Source of the DNA: Limanda limanda
Lineage: Eukaryota > Chordata > Actinopteri > Pleuronectiformes > Pleuronectidae
Reading direction: 5' to 3'
Length of the DNA stretch: 64,000 nt
Assembly (NCBI RefSeq): GCF_963576545.1
Contig: NC_083655.1
Coordinates: 13,874,440 to 13,938,439, forward strand
Of the stretch, positions 1 to 13,600 are shown in pieces. Under the pieces are notes generated by a model that worked only from the letters and a program-made list of their open reading frames with translations, made no database searches and was not told the origin of the DNA. How positions within the stretch are numbered: the first letter of the stretch is position 1; the number at the start of each line of letters is the position of its first letter. A program made the translations under genes and the position numbers.

Positions 1-1507
1 GGTGACAATGTCCTGCAGTAATGAGGCAAGGTCAGAGAAGTGAAATCCATTTAAATACTGATGCAACTCTCGGGAGGCCCATGCTCAGCCTCTGCAGCTC
101 TCCTCCCTCTACGCCTCACCCAAATTGATGAATTGATACATTTCAAGTTACATTACAAGTTTACTTGCACCATATTGTGTGTGTGTTTTCCTTAATTCCC
201 TGAAAATAAACTTTATAGAGTAGAAAAACAACCTGTTCTCTTCTGTAAAGACCTATGGTGGTTGGAGAAACGAGTGCCTGGGAAGTCCCTGTGTGTTTGC
301 TGATCCCAGGTGCATGTGCATTTGAAATGTTTCCACCCTGGTTTATGGTGCACCAAGGGACCTGCCATTTCCATGTTTTAATCCCCTCTTGTGCTCAGTC
401 AGGCTCTCCATAAAAAACACCACATGTTGCACGGCAGTGAAACGGCTACCTCATATATGCAGGCAAACTATTCCAAGGTGTGCGAGGAGGCCAAAACTTG
501 TATTTATTTATCTATTTATATTTTATTGCAGGAGGGATTTGTTTGGCCGGTGCAATGCTGGACTGTTGCTCATCGAATTATTGTTCTGGAATGGTGCTTT
601 GGCCGGTAGCTTCAGAGGCCTGCCAGTGAAACAAGGATATAAATTGGAGAAATAGCCACATCACTATGAAAATGATCTTGTCATAGTGTAGTAATGCAGT
701 TAAGTGATAACCTTTTCTGCTTGTTAAAATAGACAGGGGCAGGGCTTGTTGCACCACACTTGGAATTGTTCATGTGTTTATAGTGTGTTAAAGGGATAAG
801 TCGACTTTGTCACTTGCTGAGGATCTGATTAGAAAATCTATAACATTCTCACCTTGGTGCAGTCAATGTAAAGTCCCCATCAGCAGGTGATTAGTTGAAC
901 TTGGAAACAGAAAGAAAAACAAGGAATGGCACATTATAGTTTGTACACAGCAGGGGGGCATGTATTATTTTTAGTCTATGGTAGCGGTGTTAAAGAAATG
1001 GTAACTGATCAGTTTGATGGTCCAGCCTCCATTCATCTTATCTAATCTGTCTAATAACTCCACAAACATCTGTCTGTGTGTCTGTCTGTCTGTGGCCTGC
1101 TTATCTTGAGAACCGTTCAACTTTTCACATTTGGCATGTGTATTGTTAAGGGCCTAAAGAAGTGCAGTTTAGAATTTGATGCGATTTGGACACAGGATCG
1201 TTTCAAATCTGAATAAACAGGTGACCAGCTATGAGGTAGGACTCATCAACATTTAGATCCTGTGGTCTATCATGGCAAGAACATGTTGAGATGTTGTTCT
1301 CCAGTTCTGCAGACTGAGATTATCTTCACAGATCTTTGAATAAAGAGGTGAACAACTCTTTCTGCAGCAGCAGGTTAAGAACAGGCTCTGCATTAGCCCC
1401 ATGTCCGACTCTCATGTACCATTTGTCATGATTCATGTTTCTTGCCAATCTGCACCTTCCTCTTTCCTTAAATCTTTTATGTATTGACATTAATCCACTT
1501 CTCTCAG
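1..1507. other. 5' flank, no assigned gene
   Basis: No exon could be supported here. Short open frames near 390-655 lack splice signals and look like chance. The only recognisable content is a degraded dispersed repeat at about 1060-1215. The stretch may be an intron of the gene that continues to the right, since that gene probably begins upstream. Confidence 0.5.
1060..1215 (+). repeat. Degraded dispersed repeat fragment
   Basis: A run of CTGT units is followed by text about an 'agaaccgttcaacttttcac' core and a 'gcgatttggacac' tail. This layout resembles common teleost interspersed repeats in which a CTGT run precedes a conserved core. The family is not identified; a repeat-library search would settle it. 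Confidence 0.4.
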
Positions 1508-1597
1508 TTTGAGACTCTACGCAACCATTGTATACAGGCACTGCGAGCTGATCAACAACAGAGAGCACTTGTGGCCTTTTCCGCCCTGTGCTTGCCT
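1508..1597 (+). CDS. Candidate upstream coding exon, 90 bp
   Basis: A good acceptor (pyrimidine-rich, ending CACTTCTCTCAG) opens a block without stops in two frames. It ends at a possible donor GTACGT (1598) or a stronger GTGAGA (1602). The second frame reads LRLYATIVYRHCELINNREH and enters and leaves in phase 2 with the 1598 donor. That is the phase needed to join the acceptor at 7040 (or 7070) of the first confident exon. The first frame (FETLRNHCIQALRADQQQRA) is also protein-like but does not fit that junction. The antisense strand is open too, so chance is possible. If real, the gene's coding sequence starts well upstream of 7054. Confidence 0.3.
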
Positions 1598-2924
1598 GTA
1601 CGTGAGAACCTCTCTCGCATTGTAAAAACCAGCAGCCAACTATTAGTCAAGCATGGATTCCTAATTAAGTGGAACATAGTTTTTTTTCCCCACCGCCTCT
1701 GATTCTGCTCTCCTCCACGTCCCTGTCAGCAAATAATTCTGATAATTTGGCCGTGCATCGTTATACTATTTTAATTACATGGTGATGGACTCTCGCTTTT
1801 TGTAGCTGAGTCACACTTCCATAATTCTCTTTTAACTACACCCCAAATACCTGCCACCGTACTCCCATACTGTCAATGAAACTCAAGTTTATGTGTATTC
1901 TTGCTTTGCCAGGGTCTCTCCGTAAACAACGGGGCCTATAAAGCCCTCCAACGGTGAAGTAATTGCTCTTGGAACAACTAAGATTTAGAAAAGAAACAAG
2001 AGTGAGAGTAAAAGTTAGCGCACAATGATGACATTTTGGAGAAAAGATTTCAGTTGGATTTAGAACATTTTCTAAAAGCAGGCCACAAGCACTGCTCTGT
2101 TCAACCTGTTGACCAGCGGGATGATCAATGATTATCATTTCATACTTTTTGTGGAGCAGGTTTCTCTGAATTTTCCACTATGAGATGTTTTCCTGCCTTA
2201 TTTCTCTCTCACCTGTGCAAAGTCATTTCAGAGGTGCTGCTGCATGAATGCAAATAATAGGCAGTTAAAGCTAAACGTTTGTATCATGGGAATGGAAACC
2301 ATCGGTACTTGTATATCTGGATTGGTGTTCACTCTGCAACCTAGAGTTATGACTTGTAGAAAACTTGTATTCTGTGTCTGTAATGTATGGAAATGCATAC
2401 ACACAAGCAATCACAGCACTGGACGTTATCTAAGCACACAAATATTCATAGCAACGACTCTACACAATGGTAATGGTAGAATGCTGGATTCGGTAATTGT
2501 GAGCAGGTCTGTAAAGGTCATTGGCTCTGTGCACGTGAACATGTGTGTGTTCATGCGTCAGTGCACTGGATTCATGTGGAGCATCTCATTGCTTCCTCAC
2601 AAAGTGCTTTACAGGACCAAATATAACTTGCTTTAGACTGACCCTTGAGGTCAAGTGCATATGTCATTATAATTGTGGTATTCTTCCTTTTATATCAACA
2701 TAAACCTCCATGGTCATATTCAATTAATCTCAAATCTCATGCAGAATCTCATCTGTGATTAAATTACTTTAATGAATGTATGAATCATGAATGGCATCAT
2801 CCAAGACATCCTGCACACTACAGAAACAGAAAAGCTTTGGTTTGAGAGCTAGCTGTTTTTCTCCTGATGTTTGTTATTGGGTTTGGTTTGATGGACAATA
2901 CAAGGGAGAACAACATGACAGCTC

Positions 2925-3000
2925 CCTTGATGCATGGATGCAGTACAGGTCATAAATCCGGCCTCCTCCATGTTAATGGATGGGCCAAACTAAGACCACA
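2925..3000 (+). repeat. Short dispersed repeat, copy 1
   Basis: The phrase 'gcctcctccatgttaatgga' preceded by 'acaggtcataaatccg' recurs in nearly the same form at about 26515-26560 ('taggtcataaatactgcctc'). Two copies in one window show a dispersed repeat. The family is unknown to me. Confidence 0.55.
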
Positions 3001-3999
3001 AACTTTGGACTTAAGGATGGTTTCTGTCAGTGTAGGTATTTCATATCACACTAAAACTTCTAATCTTTTTCTTTCTTTTTTTAAAATTAGCATTACAATT
3101 CCTAAGTTGTTCTTAGATCATGAGTAATAGTTTTAAGTGTTCACGTGCATATTTCTTTACAAGTTACAATGTTTCACCAAAAGTGCCTCGACTTGACTTA
3201 ATAACACCTCAGACAGGAAATGGCTGCACAACCTGCAGAAGATAGATGACAAATCCAAAACAAACACACTATCAGCACTCCTTCCAAAAAAATGACGTGT
3301 AAACAAAGCTGCAGTATCTTCACCTCCATCTCTCGACACCTGAGATAATCAAAACTTGCGTAATCACTACAACGCTCGTGCATCTGGGCCACGAAAGAAA
3401 CAATCATGTTATCTGTCAATCTTTTAAGTCTATTTTCACACTGTAGGTTTTTTTCTTCTAGTCTATTCTTTCTCTATTTCCCCAACAGCAAACCATTCTT
3501 CGACTATGTGAGGGAAACGATGTGTGGTTTTTCGTTACATTTATAAACAATGCCGGTGGCCCAAATAAGAAAGTGACAGAAAATAATCCCCTAAATAAAA
3601 AGGGATAAGTCCAATACTTAAAGTGGCCTCAGACTGGAGGGTTTAAGCCATTAGGGCTGTGTGGAGGGATTCAAAGAGTTACCTTCACTCTCCTCGGCCC
3701 CGGAGCCTTCTCACACTAAATCTGCTATTTAAAATGTAACACCCCACAGTACCCGTCCCCCCCCCTCCCCCGGCCCCCCTGCATCTCTCATTACCCATGC
3801 CATCTTAAAGGTTTAATACTGATCTGTACTTGCTGTTCACTTGGTGCTATTTTTAACGGCGCAGTATTTGTTTGTCATGGCGTAAGACACACAGGGAAAC
3901 AGTAAGGGGGAAACCAGTCCAGGATGATGGTTCTTGCTCCAATGGCTGACAGATACACGCAAGTTAAATCTGATTTATAGGCCTTGGCACGGTCGGGAA

Positions 4000-4340
4000 A
4001 GGTTTAGAGAGGATGATGAGTCCTTTTGCAATGTGCTTTGATGACATGGGAATGAGCAACAAACATATCACAACTGGGATAATGAGGAAGCGGCTTCTGG
4101 CCTGGATTTTCACAAAAATCACATAAACTCCAGTTAAAATACAGCATTATGTGCCAATGCATGCCCGTTGAAATGGTTGGTTTAATCTCCAGGCCGCTAT
4201 GCCACATGCTATCAGTCGAGGCTGAGACGAGCTGTGATATTGGAATGAAATATCCTCCTTTCCTGCAAGATAAAGAGCCCACACCTCCACCCCCTGCCTT
4301 CCCCTCTCCTTTCCTGCGCTGTACCTTTTTAATCGGAGGT
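4000..4340. promoter_or_regulatory. Possible conserved non-coding element
   Basis: This is mixed-composition, non-repetitive sequence with AATGAG and AATGAAAT motifs and balanced base content, unlike the AT-rich or microsatellite surroundings. Three overlapping frames are open on both strands, which chance can explain. The call rests on texture only; alignment to other fish would decide it. Confidence 0.2.
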
Positions 4341-6689
4341 GCCATAATGAAATCAAATCAGTGGCGATAACAGATTTCACATCATGTTACTTCGGAAGAG
4401 GCCACCAACATGAAGAAATCTAAAAATATTCCTCTTTCATGCATCATCAATATCTTCATTACATGAGAGATGGGCATCAGGTTGCATTTGCTGTTTTCTC
4501 TTAATGCCACTTGACAGGGCAGCATCTTGCCTGCGTCTGCGACACACTGCAAGCTTTCTGCCTACTCTGTAATTCCACTTTTGCAGACATGTGGGCAGCA
4601 GTTTTTTATCACACAATGAATCAAGTCGTGATGAAGCTTGGAACAGAACGGACGTACCTTGGTCACAATCATAACAGAGAAGCAGAAGGACGTTTGTACA
4701 TGATCATCGCTCAAACACACTTGACACTGGAACTATATCCTTTTTCAAAAAACGCATTAAAAGGTTTTTTTGTAAAGTAACTAAAGTGCTATCTGGCAGG
4801 TTTCCCCCCAAAAAAGCAGTGCAAGACAGTCAGGACACAACAACATGTTGTGATATATTCTATGGTCCGATTAATTAACCTTCTGGAACTGGTGATATAT
4901 GAAGCAGTACAAAGAAGTGTAAATAAATAGTAAATACACATATATACAGGAGCAGTAGATCCAAAGATCACGCTGCCAAAACCAATCCGGCTTGGATTAA
5001 CCAAAAGGCATGTGGAGACTGAAAGACATAAATAAATAAAAGCTTAGTTTAGTTGACTACTTTAGTTCATTCATTTCACTATTACCCAAAACTATTCTGT
5101 GAAACAAACCAATGCACCTGATGAACCATTACATATTCCATTCCATAGTACAAATCTATAAATTAATGAATGAATGTAGAAATAGATAAATAAATGTAGG
5201 AATACAGACATAAAATGTTCACTGAAAAACTATTTAATCATGTATTTGATTATTTATTTCTGCATTATTTATATCTATTGTACACTCATTAATATATTTA
5301 TGATATATTAAAAAATGTCGTCCTCATAATGCTTTGACTAAACAGTGATATTAACCTCAGGGGTCATGTAGGGACAAAGAAAACTAGGTTGATATTAATA
5401 TTTATTTATCTTTTTTAATGTTGTAATTGCTAAAATATGCTATCTGTAATTTTAGTTTTAAAATAGTATTGATCCATAGAAATATAAAGAGATCATCAAT
5501 CCCTAGTTTAGGAACCATTGTCATATATGGCAGATATAATATACCTTTATTAGCAGTGCTGTTGATTAACAGTGTTGTTATCACATTCTGCTGTTTTATG
5601 AAATTTATTGAATAGTAGGTTTAAATATGATAAATAAGACAATTTAATGTGAGATTAAGAATCAACAGATGCAAAGTTACTCTTATTATTAGATTACTGA
5701 CCTCATGCAGAATATATTGAGAACATATGCAGTGAAAAACAAGCTTCGCTATTAAAATCTCAACCACACAACTGACCAGTAAGACTTCTCATCACAGATC
5801 TTGATCTCCCTCTGCCTGAGTGTATTTCAGCCAAGCTATGAATGTGTATCAGTCCGAGTTGACTGTCTGAACTCAGGATGAATCCTTCGAGTTCTCCCAC
5901 ATGCTACACTCGCTACACCCTACAGTGCCATGTGCACGCAATAAAACAACTTGACAACTTCAAATAATTGAACACTTCAGAGATTTTGCCCACCTCACAG
6001 GGAGAGCAAAGATTATCTCTTTTTGTTTTGTTTTAAATGCAACTGTGGGACTGTTTGTATTTCAGCAGCCATACAAGCAGTACAGGAGAAAAAAACACAA
6101 AAAAAACACAACGCTGCATTTTGATGTAAGTCTAGCCCTAATTATTTGTAGAGAGGAGGAGAAAGCAATACAACTGATTTTTTTCTCTCTTCTGTTTCTG
6201 TCTTTAGGCAGTGTGTGATTTTCCCTAGATACACACTACAAAGTGAATTCCAACTTTGTTCTGGGACACAGTGGTAAGACACAGGGATGTCCACAGGCAA
6301 AGGCCTGAAGTCCCACTCTGTGATTCGCACCATATCTCTACTGTACACACCTATTTTAGCCTTGGTCTAATTACTGTCAGCCAGAGGATAGGGGTCAGCG
6401 GTGTCAGCCTTTGTTGACATGTGTAAACTATATCATGCATCTATGTCGGGCCATGCACATTGCAAGTGTACACATGCATTTACTTCACACGTTTCACTGC
6501 ACAATACAGTCATGTGTGTGGTATGAGAATTTTTGGATATTGTAATTTCTTTCCTTTTACTCTCCTCTCCTCCTCTGCTCCATCTGTACCCTCCATATGA
6601 AAGGGAATAGTTGAGCAGGCCTGACAAAGGGCGGCACAGAGGAGGCAGAGGTGCTGGGGGAAGCCGAGCACTGCTGGAAGGGATTCCTA

Positions 6690-6690
<1 letters not shown>

Positions 6691-6722
<32 letters not shown>
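6691..6722. repeat. (TG)n microsatellite
   Basis: About 15 uninterrupted TG units. It creates spurious Cys-Val and His-Thr open frames on the two strands. Confidence 0.95.
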
Positions 6723-6724
<2 letters not shown>

Positions 6725-7053
6725 TACATTTGTGTGCATGTGTGCCAGTTTTAATGCTAGATTTCCCTACCTTTAATGTGGCTCTGATGATGGTAAAAAT
6801 TCATTTGAATATTTTACGCGATGCAAAGATTTGCTCTGTAAATCCCCCAAAATTTATGTCCGGGAGATCAAGGGCAGCAATTCAATGCAAATGTTTTTTA
6901 TTCAAATAATCATTTCTGATGCTGTCGCCCATGAACAGGAGCTATTTAATCATCCTGTGTGATGGTTTGATGTGTCAGGTATTCCATTTGAGTTATATTG
7001 TTAATATTATAAGGAAGCAAAACATTAAGTTAAGCTTCAGGTTGTCAATCACG

Positions 7054-7322
7054 ATGCGTCCCCAAAACAGATCACCAGTGACGGGACCTGTCTCCCGCCC
7101 CCCCCGCCTGTCCGAACGAGCCCGCCTGGCCCTGCACATGCTGTCGTCTGACCTGGGCCTGCCGTTGCCGGGGCAACAGCAGCCGCGTACGAGCTGGCGC
7201 GGCTCTGTTCGGAAGCTCAGCCTCATTATGCTGCTGATGGCTTTGATGTGGTTTGTGAGGCTCTACCTGCATTACTGCAGCCAGTGGCTCTACCTCCAGG
7301 CCATAGCAGTTCCTGTCAACAA
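7054..7322 (+). CDS. Exon A: N-terminal region and first membrane segment
   Basis: The exon encodes about 90 residues from the ATG at 7054: a Pro/Arg-rich stretch (VSRPPRLSERARLALHML), a GLPLPGQQQPRTSWRG linker, then the basic RKLS step into hydrophobic LIMLLMALMWF and a Tyr/Trp-rich LYLHYCSQWLYL. It ends at a strong donor AA|GTGAGT, leaving phase 2. The left edge is uncertain. The ATG may be the true start, or this may be an internal exon with its acceptor after TTCAG at 7040 (phase 2) or after AACAG at 7070. The frame stays open back to 6919, but residues before 7041 do not look like protein. GC content rises sharply across 7060-7310, as expected for coding sequence in an AT-rich locus. Confidence 0.75.
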
Positions 7323-7351
7323 GTGAGTTTGCTTCCTTTGATATCGCCCTG

Positions 7352-7389
<38 letters not shown>

Positions 7390-7593
7390 CGTACACACGC
7401 ACAAATGCATGTGGACAGGGGGAGCATATGAATGCATGCACAAACATGGAGCAGAACGACTTGTGCATACAGACACCTCTGGAGCATCGCCACATCGCCA
7501 CTAACATAAATCCTTGCACGTGGAGGACTCATCCATAGATTACAGAGGCCTATAGGCAAATCGCAGAGACACACACACTGACAAACGCACAGA

Positions 7594-7645
<52 letters not shown>

Positions 7646-10600
7646 CCACGTACGGTAGTGGTGAAATGGGATGTGAAGAGGGCCGGAGCGGCGGAGAGAA
7701 CGAGGATGTGCAGTGTGTCTGAGTGTGCGATAGCAAACACACACAACGCACACAACACACACACACTGGATACATCCAAATCATCGGTTTGGAATCCCCC
7801 CATTAACAGTTTAACAAGACTCTCTCGATATTAACAGACCATTGTTGGAGGAGTTTGTTGATTTCGCCACCCGGCCTTAAGCCCCAACAGGCTACACTAT
7901 TTGGAAGGAATTTATTGTTATTATTTGGTACACAGCATTGATAATAAATAGCAATAAAATACCACAGATCTGTTAAATCACATTGCAGCACAGCATATGG
8001 TGCTGATTTAATTCATCACTATAAAAAGAGCTGGCTGCAAACATGCATGCGGGCAGGATTTTATTACAATAACATGTGGGGTGCAAACATCACACATTAA
8101 ATCATGGAAAGTGATAGAGGAAGGCAGAGAGAGAGAGAGAGAGACAAAAGAAACTCTGCGGCCAAATGGAAGAAAAAAAAAAGGATGGACCGAGGGGGCG
8201 GATGGGAAGGTGGAAAAAAAATGAAAACGCGAAAACAGAGGGGGTCAACGTCGGATGACAAGTTCCACATGTCCGAAGCTGCCGCTCTCCCTCCGAGCAT
8301 TTCTCTCTCCATGCAGTGGCCGGAGCTGGTGGTGCCTAGTGACAGAGAGAGGGAGAGAGAGAGGGAGAGACAGAAGGAGAGAGGGAAAGAAAGAGAGAAA
8401 GAGAGACCAAGTGACCTTAAGAGTAGCTGGTGTGTTGTCAGCCTCCCTCACCTCTTGTTCCTATTTCACCCTCTTTTTTTCTCCTCAGTCTCTCTTAGCC
8501 TCCTTCTTCCCTATAATCCAACCTCTGACCCCACTGAAACCTGCTCTTTTTTTTATCTATGAAAAAAAATACAAATAATAATTCAACAGTTTAGTCTTCG
8601 ATTTTAAACGTATTGCTTCCAATTGAGTACTCAGAACAAGTAGATCCGTTAGGCGGACGAGTTTGGGCCAGCATTCAAGAAAATGTCGCAGGTTGCAAGT
8701 GGGTCCGGGTTATTAATAGACTATGTTATAAAAGCTGAACTTGCTAAAACATTGCGAGAAAAAAGGTTTTGCATTAGGCTGAAATACACGCAATACATGG
8801 CTGTGATTGGCTGTAGTTCTCTGGAGGGCCCAGGCTGTCAATAATCTGCATTCATGAAATATAAAGCAACCTGCAGTAGCCTACATCTATCACACATCTC
8901 TGCACTCAAACCATAATTATATACACAAAATGAGGACACACAATATTTGACTCTCTGTGCCGCTGACACAATGGAGATAGGCATTTTTTGTTCTGTGTTG
9001 AAGTCTGTGCGGTGCTGGGAACTGGCCACTGGTGCTACTGTGGGTAAGAGAGACATTCAGACAATGCACTCAGGAGTAAGCATTAACGTCACATCTCGTG
9101 GAAAATCAATCTCAAGTCCTTTGCACATCAGTCCACAGGCCGTTACAGGCAACCGAGGACGTGAGGTCTGATTTTGTAAGTTACGCTACAGTCTATTGGC
9201 TGTAAAAAGAAAGAAGTGATTAATGCATGTAAATCACCTCCTGTTCTTACATATAGTACCTTTAAGAGATTTGCCTGAGATAAAAAAAAAACAATGGACC
9301 TCTACTGTCAGATTAATGGACAGAATCTGAGGAATGCTCGACTCTTGGAGCAAATCAGATGGAAATTAATGAGCAAAAACTGGACCTTTCCTCTCCCACC
9401 ACTGGCTTTACCTCCTCGTGACTGATGGCAAGATTAAGAAATTCATGAGGCTTGCTGTGAATGGGGAGCCTAACTTACAATAGCAGGTCTGCAGAAGCAA
9501 AGGTGTTAATACAATTACTTGTAGCGTCTGTCAGTTGGATTCTGTTCCTTTATTTATGTTTTTTACTTGAATTAATATGTCTACAGATTATAAAGCTAAT
9601 GAAATGAGCTTTTAATACATATTACATGTAACCATGTAATCAATAAGGCAGCAGAGACTAGTAAAACAGCCAGTTTTAATGTTCATTGTCATCAGACTAA
9701 TTAAATATGATTGAATCAAGCACAAACAATGTAACATTGTGTGGGAATTACTGGAACCAGTTGCCCTTGAGCTGCAAAGCATCACAAACGCAAATATACA
9801 ACACTGGTGCACACAGGCTACGCATATGCACATCACCCGCCTCCATTTCCTCTCCCGCCAGGTTCCAGTTCCACGCACACACCGTGCAGCTTGTATACCA
9901 GAGTTCCTTGCTCCACATCTGGGAGGAGATGGCGATGCTGGTGGTGGGTCCCCTGACCTTGAACGCATTAACGTTCCTGCTGGTTCTGATCAGATGGGGC
10001 TGTCAACAGATATTTGGCTCACTCCCTTCCTTCACGTCAAAGTTTATCATGGCTCAGGGAGTGTGGACAGTCCTCGACCCTCTGGCGGTCTTCGCAGTGG
10101 ACGCCGTCCTTGGGGTAAGTCACTTTAAAAATAGCTCGGACACTTGTGCACTTTAAATAGGAGTTCACTTTATCTTGGCAAAGTGACTTTAAATACAAAA
10201 AAAGGGGTGAGGCTGAGACAAAAACTATGGACGGAGAGATGGGTGTGTGTTTTTTGTCTATGAGGAAGACATGAAGGGATTTAGCCTGCTCACGGTGGTG
10301 AATCATTTGACAATAATAACACATTTTTCTACTAATTAATAAGAGATTAAATAATTTCTTATATTATTATTTTTAATAGAAGATTGAGATTGAGAGGAGC
10401 ACCAGCTGAACTGTGTTTCAAAAGCTGCGTTCACAAGAAACGTGAAGCAAATTATTTGCGCATTAAGATTACATACAAAATCAATGTAAAAATATGAATA
10501 GAAGCAAATATCATGAAGGCCACATGAATGGTGAGAATGATGGGATGTGACTGACGCAAAATTCACGTCATGCGCTTCACTAAAATAGCAGATTTGTTGA

Positions 10601-13600
10601 GTGTTGAGATGAAACTCAGCGGAGACAGTTCCGAGCAACGAGGGAATTTGCGGGTCGGGTTTATTCATGTTGTTAGTGGGAGTACTGGGAGTAAACATTA
10701 ATGACACAGTAACGTGACATGGGATCAACTTCACGTTTGGTGTGAATGCAGCTTAAAACGCCATTATGTGATATTTTTTATTTTTCCAATATTGTGAATG
10801 TCCTTCCTTGTACATATTTAAATTGTGTGTCTTTTCATTCAATGTCTGTCTCCGCAGCGTCTCACCTACAGTCCGGACACACCAGTGGGGGACGCGGCAA
10901 AGCTCTACTGGCACTTTTATCGAGCTGACCAATCGGGTGCAGCCGGGCTGGTTATCACTCTCTTCCTCTACGCGGTCCTGTTCCTGCTCTCCATCACCAT
11001 CCTCTCCATTTACCTGCTCAGGTGAGACAAACAGGAAGATGATGGCTGACGACCTAACAGACACTCTGTGGGTCAGTCTCTGGTGTCTCAAATTATTGTT
11101 ATTTATTCCGATCCCAGGAAATAGACTGCAGAGATGAATATATAGTGCAGAGTCTTCTTAACCATTCCTTCCCCCAACAGCCGACTACATAAAACTGCAA
11201 TGAGGCCAAGGTCATAGTCAGTCTCTTCTCTGAATAACAAATTCCAGTAAGAACGCTTCACAATAAGGATCTCTCAAGACACTGCAGACGCTCCAGTCTT
11301 CTGGGGTCAAAGGTTACACTGACCCTATGTGAGGTATTACAAAAGGTTAACAGTGATGCAGCAGTTTCACATACAGCATGTTGCAGTAAATTCTACACCA
11401 CACTTCTTCCCTTTTTGATCATAAGAACAACAACCACAACCCAACCGGGTACACCAGTGGCCTATGAATCCCATCCTGCATAATCTAACAGTGGCCATGT
11501 ACAGAGGCGTATTTCAGAGTAAAGATCCGTGATAGGGGTCAAAGGTCAAACAGCAGGCACACTTTAGAGCAAACTTCCCAATCGCAGTGAAGAGGAATAT
11601 ACCCAACATGTCGCTAGTCTGCCTTCAGTGCAAGAATGGAGAAGAAAACCCAACGTCTAAGTCACATAACATTTAAATCAATTTATCAAAAACAATGAGC
11701 ATGGATAAATCAAGTATGGCTAATACGATTACTTCTTATTTAACGACATCACAATTAATTAATGGGCTGATTCCAAGACGTAATCTTAAGATAATCACAA
11801 TATTTTCAGCCCAACTACAAAACAACTTGATCTCTGGAAAGGAAATAACATCTTTTTTTAGTTCTCTTATTTTTCTTTACCTACGAAATGATTGTTGCTT
11901 TCATTTCTACCAGACATTTTGTTGTGATATCGTGTTAATGTTTACTGGAACACCTAGAACCTCGCCATGGGCCAATAATTTCTTCAAGTCCGATCAAGCT
12001 GCGCCACATTTCACACACTCATAGTCATCATAATGTTGAAAAAGCATCTAGCAATGTTAAATAACGTTGAAAGAAATTCCTGGATCTGCACCAAAATGGG
12101 TTCTTCCCCAACTTGTCTTCACAAACGTAGTAACCAACCAAAAGTAAACCAACAAAGGATATATCCGAATATATGACTTTATACTTGTATATACAGTTGT
12201 ATGGCCAAACATAGTTGTAAACATCTTGGTTCCGGTTTTTACACGTACACTGGGTAGACTGGGTTTCTTTATCATGTACCATTGCCCTTTGACCTCTGAC
12301 CTTGAGCTGGGTCGGACCTTCCTGGTGACTCAAAATCGAAAACATCGCTTTAGCTGCCCATGTGTGGAATCATCACCCGGGTGATTTTGAATTGACACAA
12401 TCCGTAGGGACAGTCTGTCAATGCAGAGGAAGACCATTTCTCAAACACTCTGGGACTCAGCAGCCAACTATTCTCCAGCACCCGTTCAGAAATCAGTCCC
12501 TGCGCCCCCGCAGCCTCGTGCCCATTCCACAGCATCCGCCATGTCGTTCCCTTATCTGTCCACAGAGAAGCACAAAACAACAGAAAAACGGAAATGAATG
12601 TTAATCCCATTTGATTATGTAGTGGCATGGAATTACTTTTGAGGGTTCGACATCAGCCTCACACATCTACACACAGACACACACTGAGTTATTAAACACA
12701 AAAAAGCAGAAAAGCGGAAATGCACAAATGTACCACACAGTTCTTCTTTGGGAACATAGCATTCTCTGCAACTGGTTGGGAAATTGAAAGCGTTTCGAAT
12801 TCAAAAGTTATATGTGTTTTGATGTAGCGTGAACATGTAACCCCCTTACATTATCCGATTAGGCTGAATGTTTTGCATGGTTGGTGTCACTGCAGGTTTC
12901 ATACATAGTGAAATGGACTGCATATACATGGTGGTGAATGCACATACTCTATCTTAATGCGCTGTGTGTTCCACTCATGTCTTGCAGATTAAGGTCAGCT
13001 ATGCTGAAGCATTTTACTTGCTGGGTCTGTATTGTGATTTAACACCTCAGACAGCAGATTTCGGCAAACGTCTCTACTGAGACATCTGGGGAAAAAACGG
13101 AACATCAATGTGTGAATCTCTTAATTTAAAAAAACGCTTTTCACATACAGTTGAGTCAAACACTGCTATTTTCACAATTTCACAAAAGCCCAAGAGAATG
13201 ACACTGCAGTGCAATGAGAGGGCAGATTTCTACAAGCACTGTTCTCTACGAAATCAGAATTTGAAGCTAAAGCTAATTAGTACTTTCCTGGTGTTTCTGG
13301 TTTTAATATCCATTAAAATATATTTTTGCTTGACTGTAAAGCCATCTCAGTGTAGTTTTACATTTCTCTTGCACTCATAGGGCGTTTTGGTTGGTTAACG
13401 ATGCAGATGGTGATAGTCAGTGAAGACTGAATTAAACCAAACTGTCAAATTCAGACTAAAATGCTGGAATCAGTGTGGAGCTATAGACCAGAGAATTAGA
13501 TGCAAACCCCTAGATCATGTGATAGTGTTGAGGTGATGTTATTACAACATCCAGGTCATATGCAGGTGGTGGAGCCCACTACTCCTGCCTCAGCCATACT

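Larger units (their letters stand above)
1598..7040. other. Intron or 5' flank, no confident gene
   Basis: No further exon is supported across these 5.4 kb. Contents are one short dispersed repeat near 2925-3000, a conserved-looking non-coding block near 4000-4340, AT-rich unique sequence around 5000-5700, and a (TG)n run at 6691-6722. Open frames of 70-130 codons here (for example 2244-2636) have no recognisable composition or splice context. Confidence 0.5.
7323..9861. other. Intron A-B, 2.5 kb
   Basis: The intron runs from donor GTGAGT to acceptor CTCTCCCGCCAG. It holds (CA)n runs at about 7355-7384 and 7594-7643, GA-rich tracts at 8123-8145 and 8341-8406, and otherwise unique AT-rich sequence. 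Open frames within it come from the dinucleotide runs. Confidence 0.75.

Noticed and set aside
2244..2636. 130-codon + frame
   Set aside because: Cys- and Met-rich random-looking sequence without splice sites or recognisable motifs.
7290..7784. 164-codon minus-strand frame rich in Cys and Val
   Set aside because: It is made by the (CA)n runs at 7355-7384 and 7594-7643 and overlaps exon A antisense.
9739..10128. Second open frame over exon B
   Set aside because: It does not connect in phase with exons A or C, and lacks the hydrophobic helices of the chosen frame.
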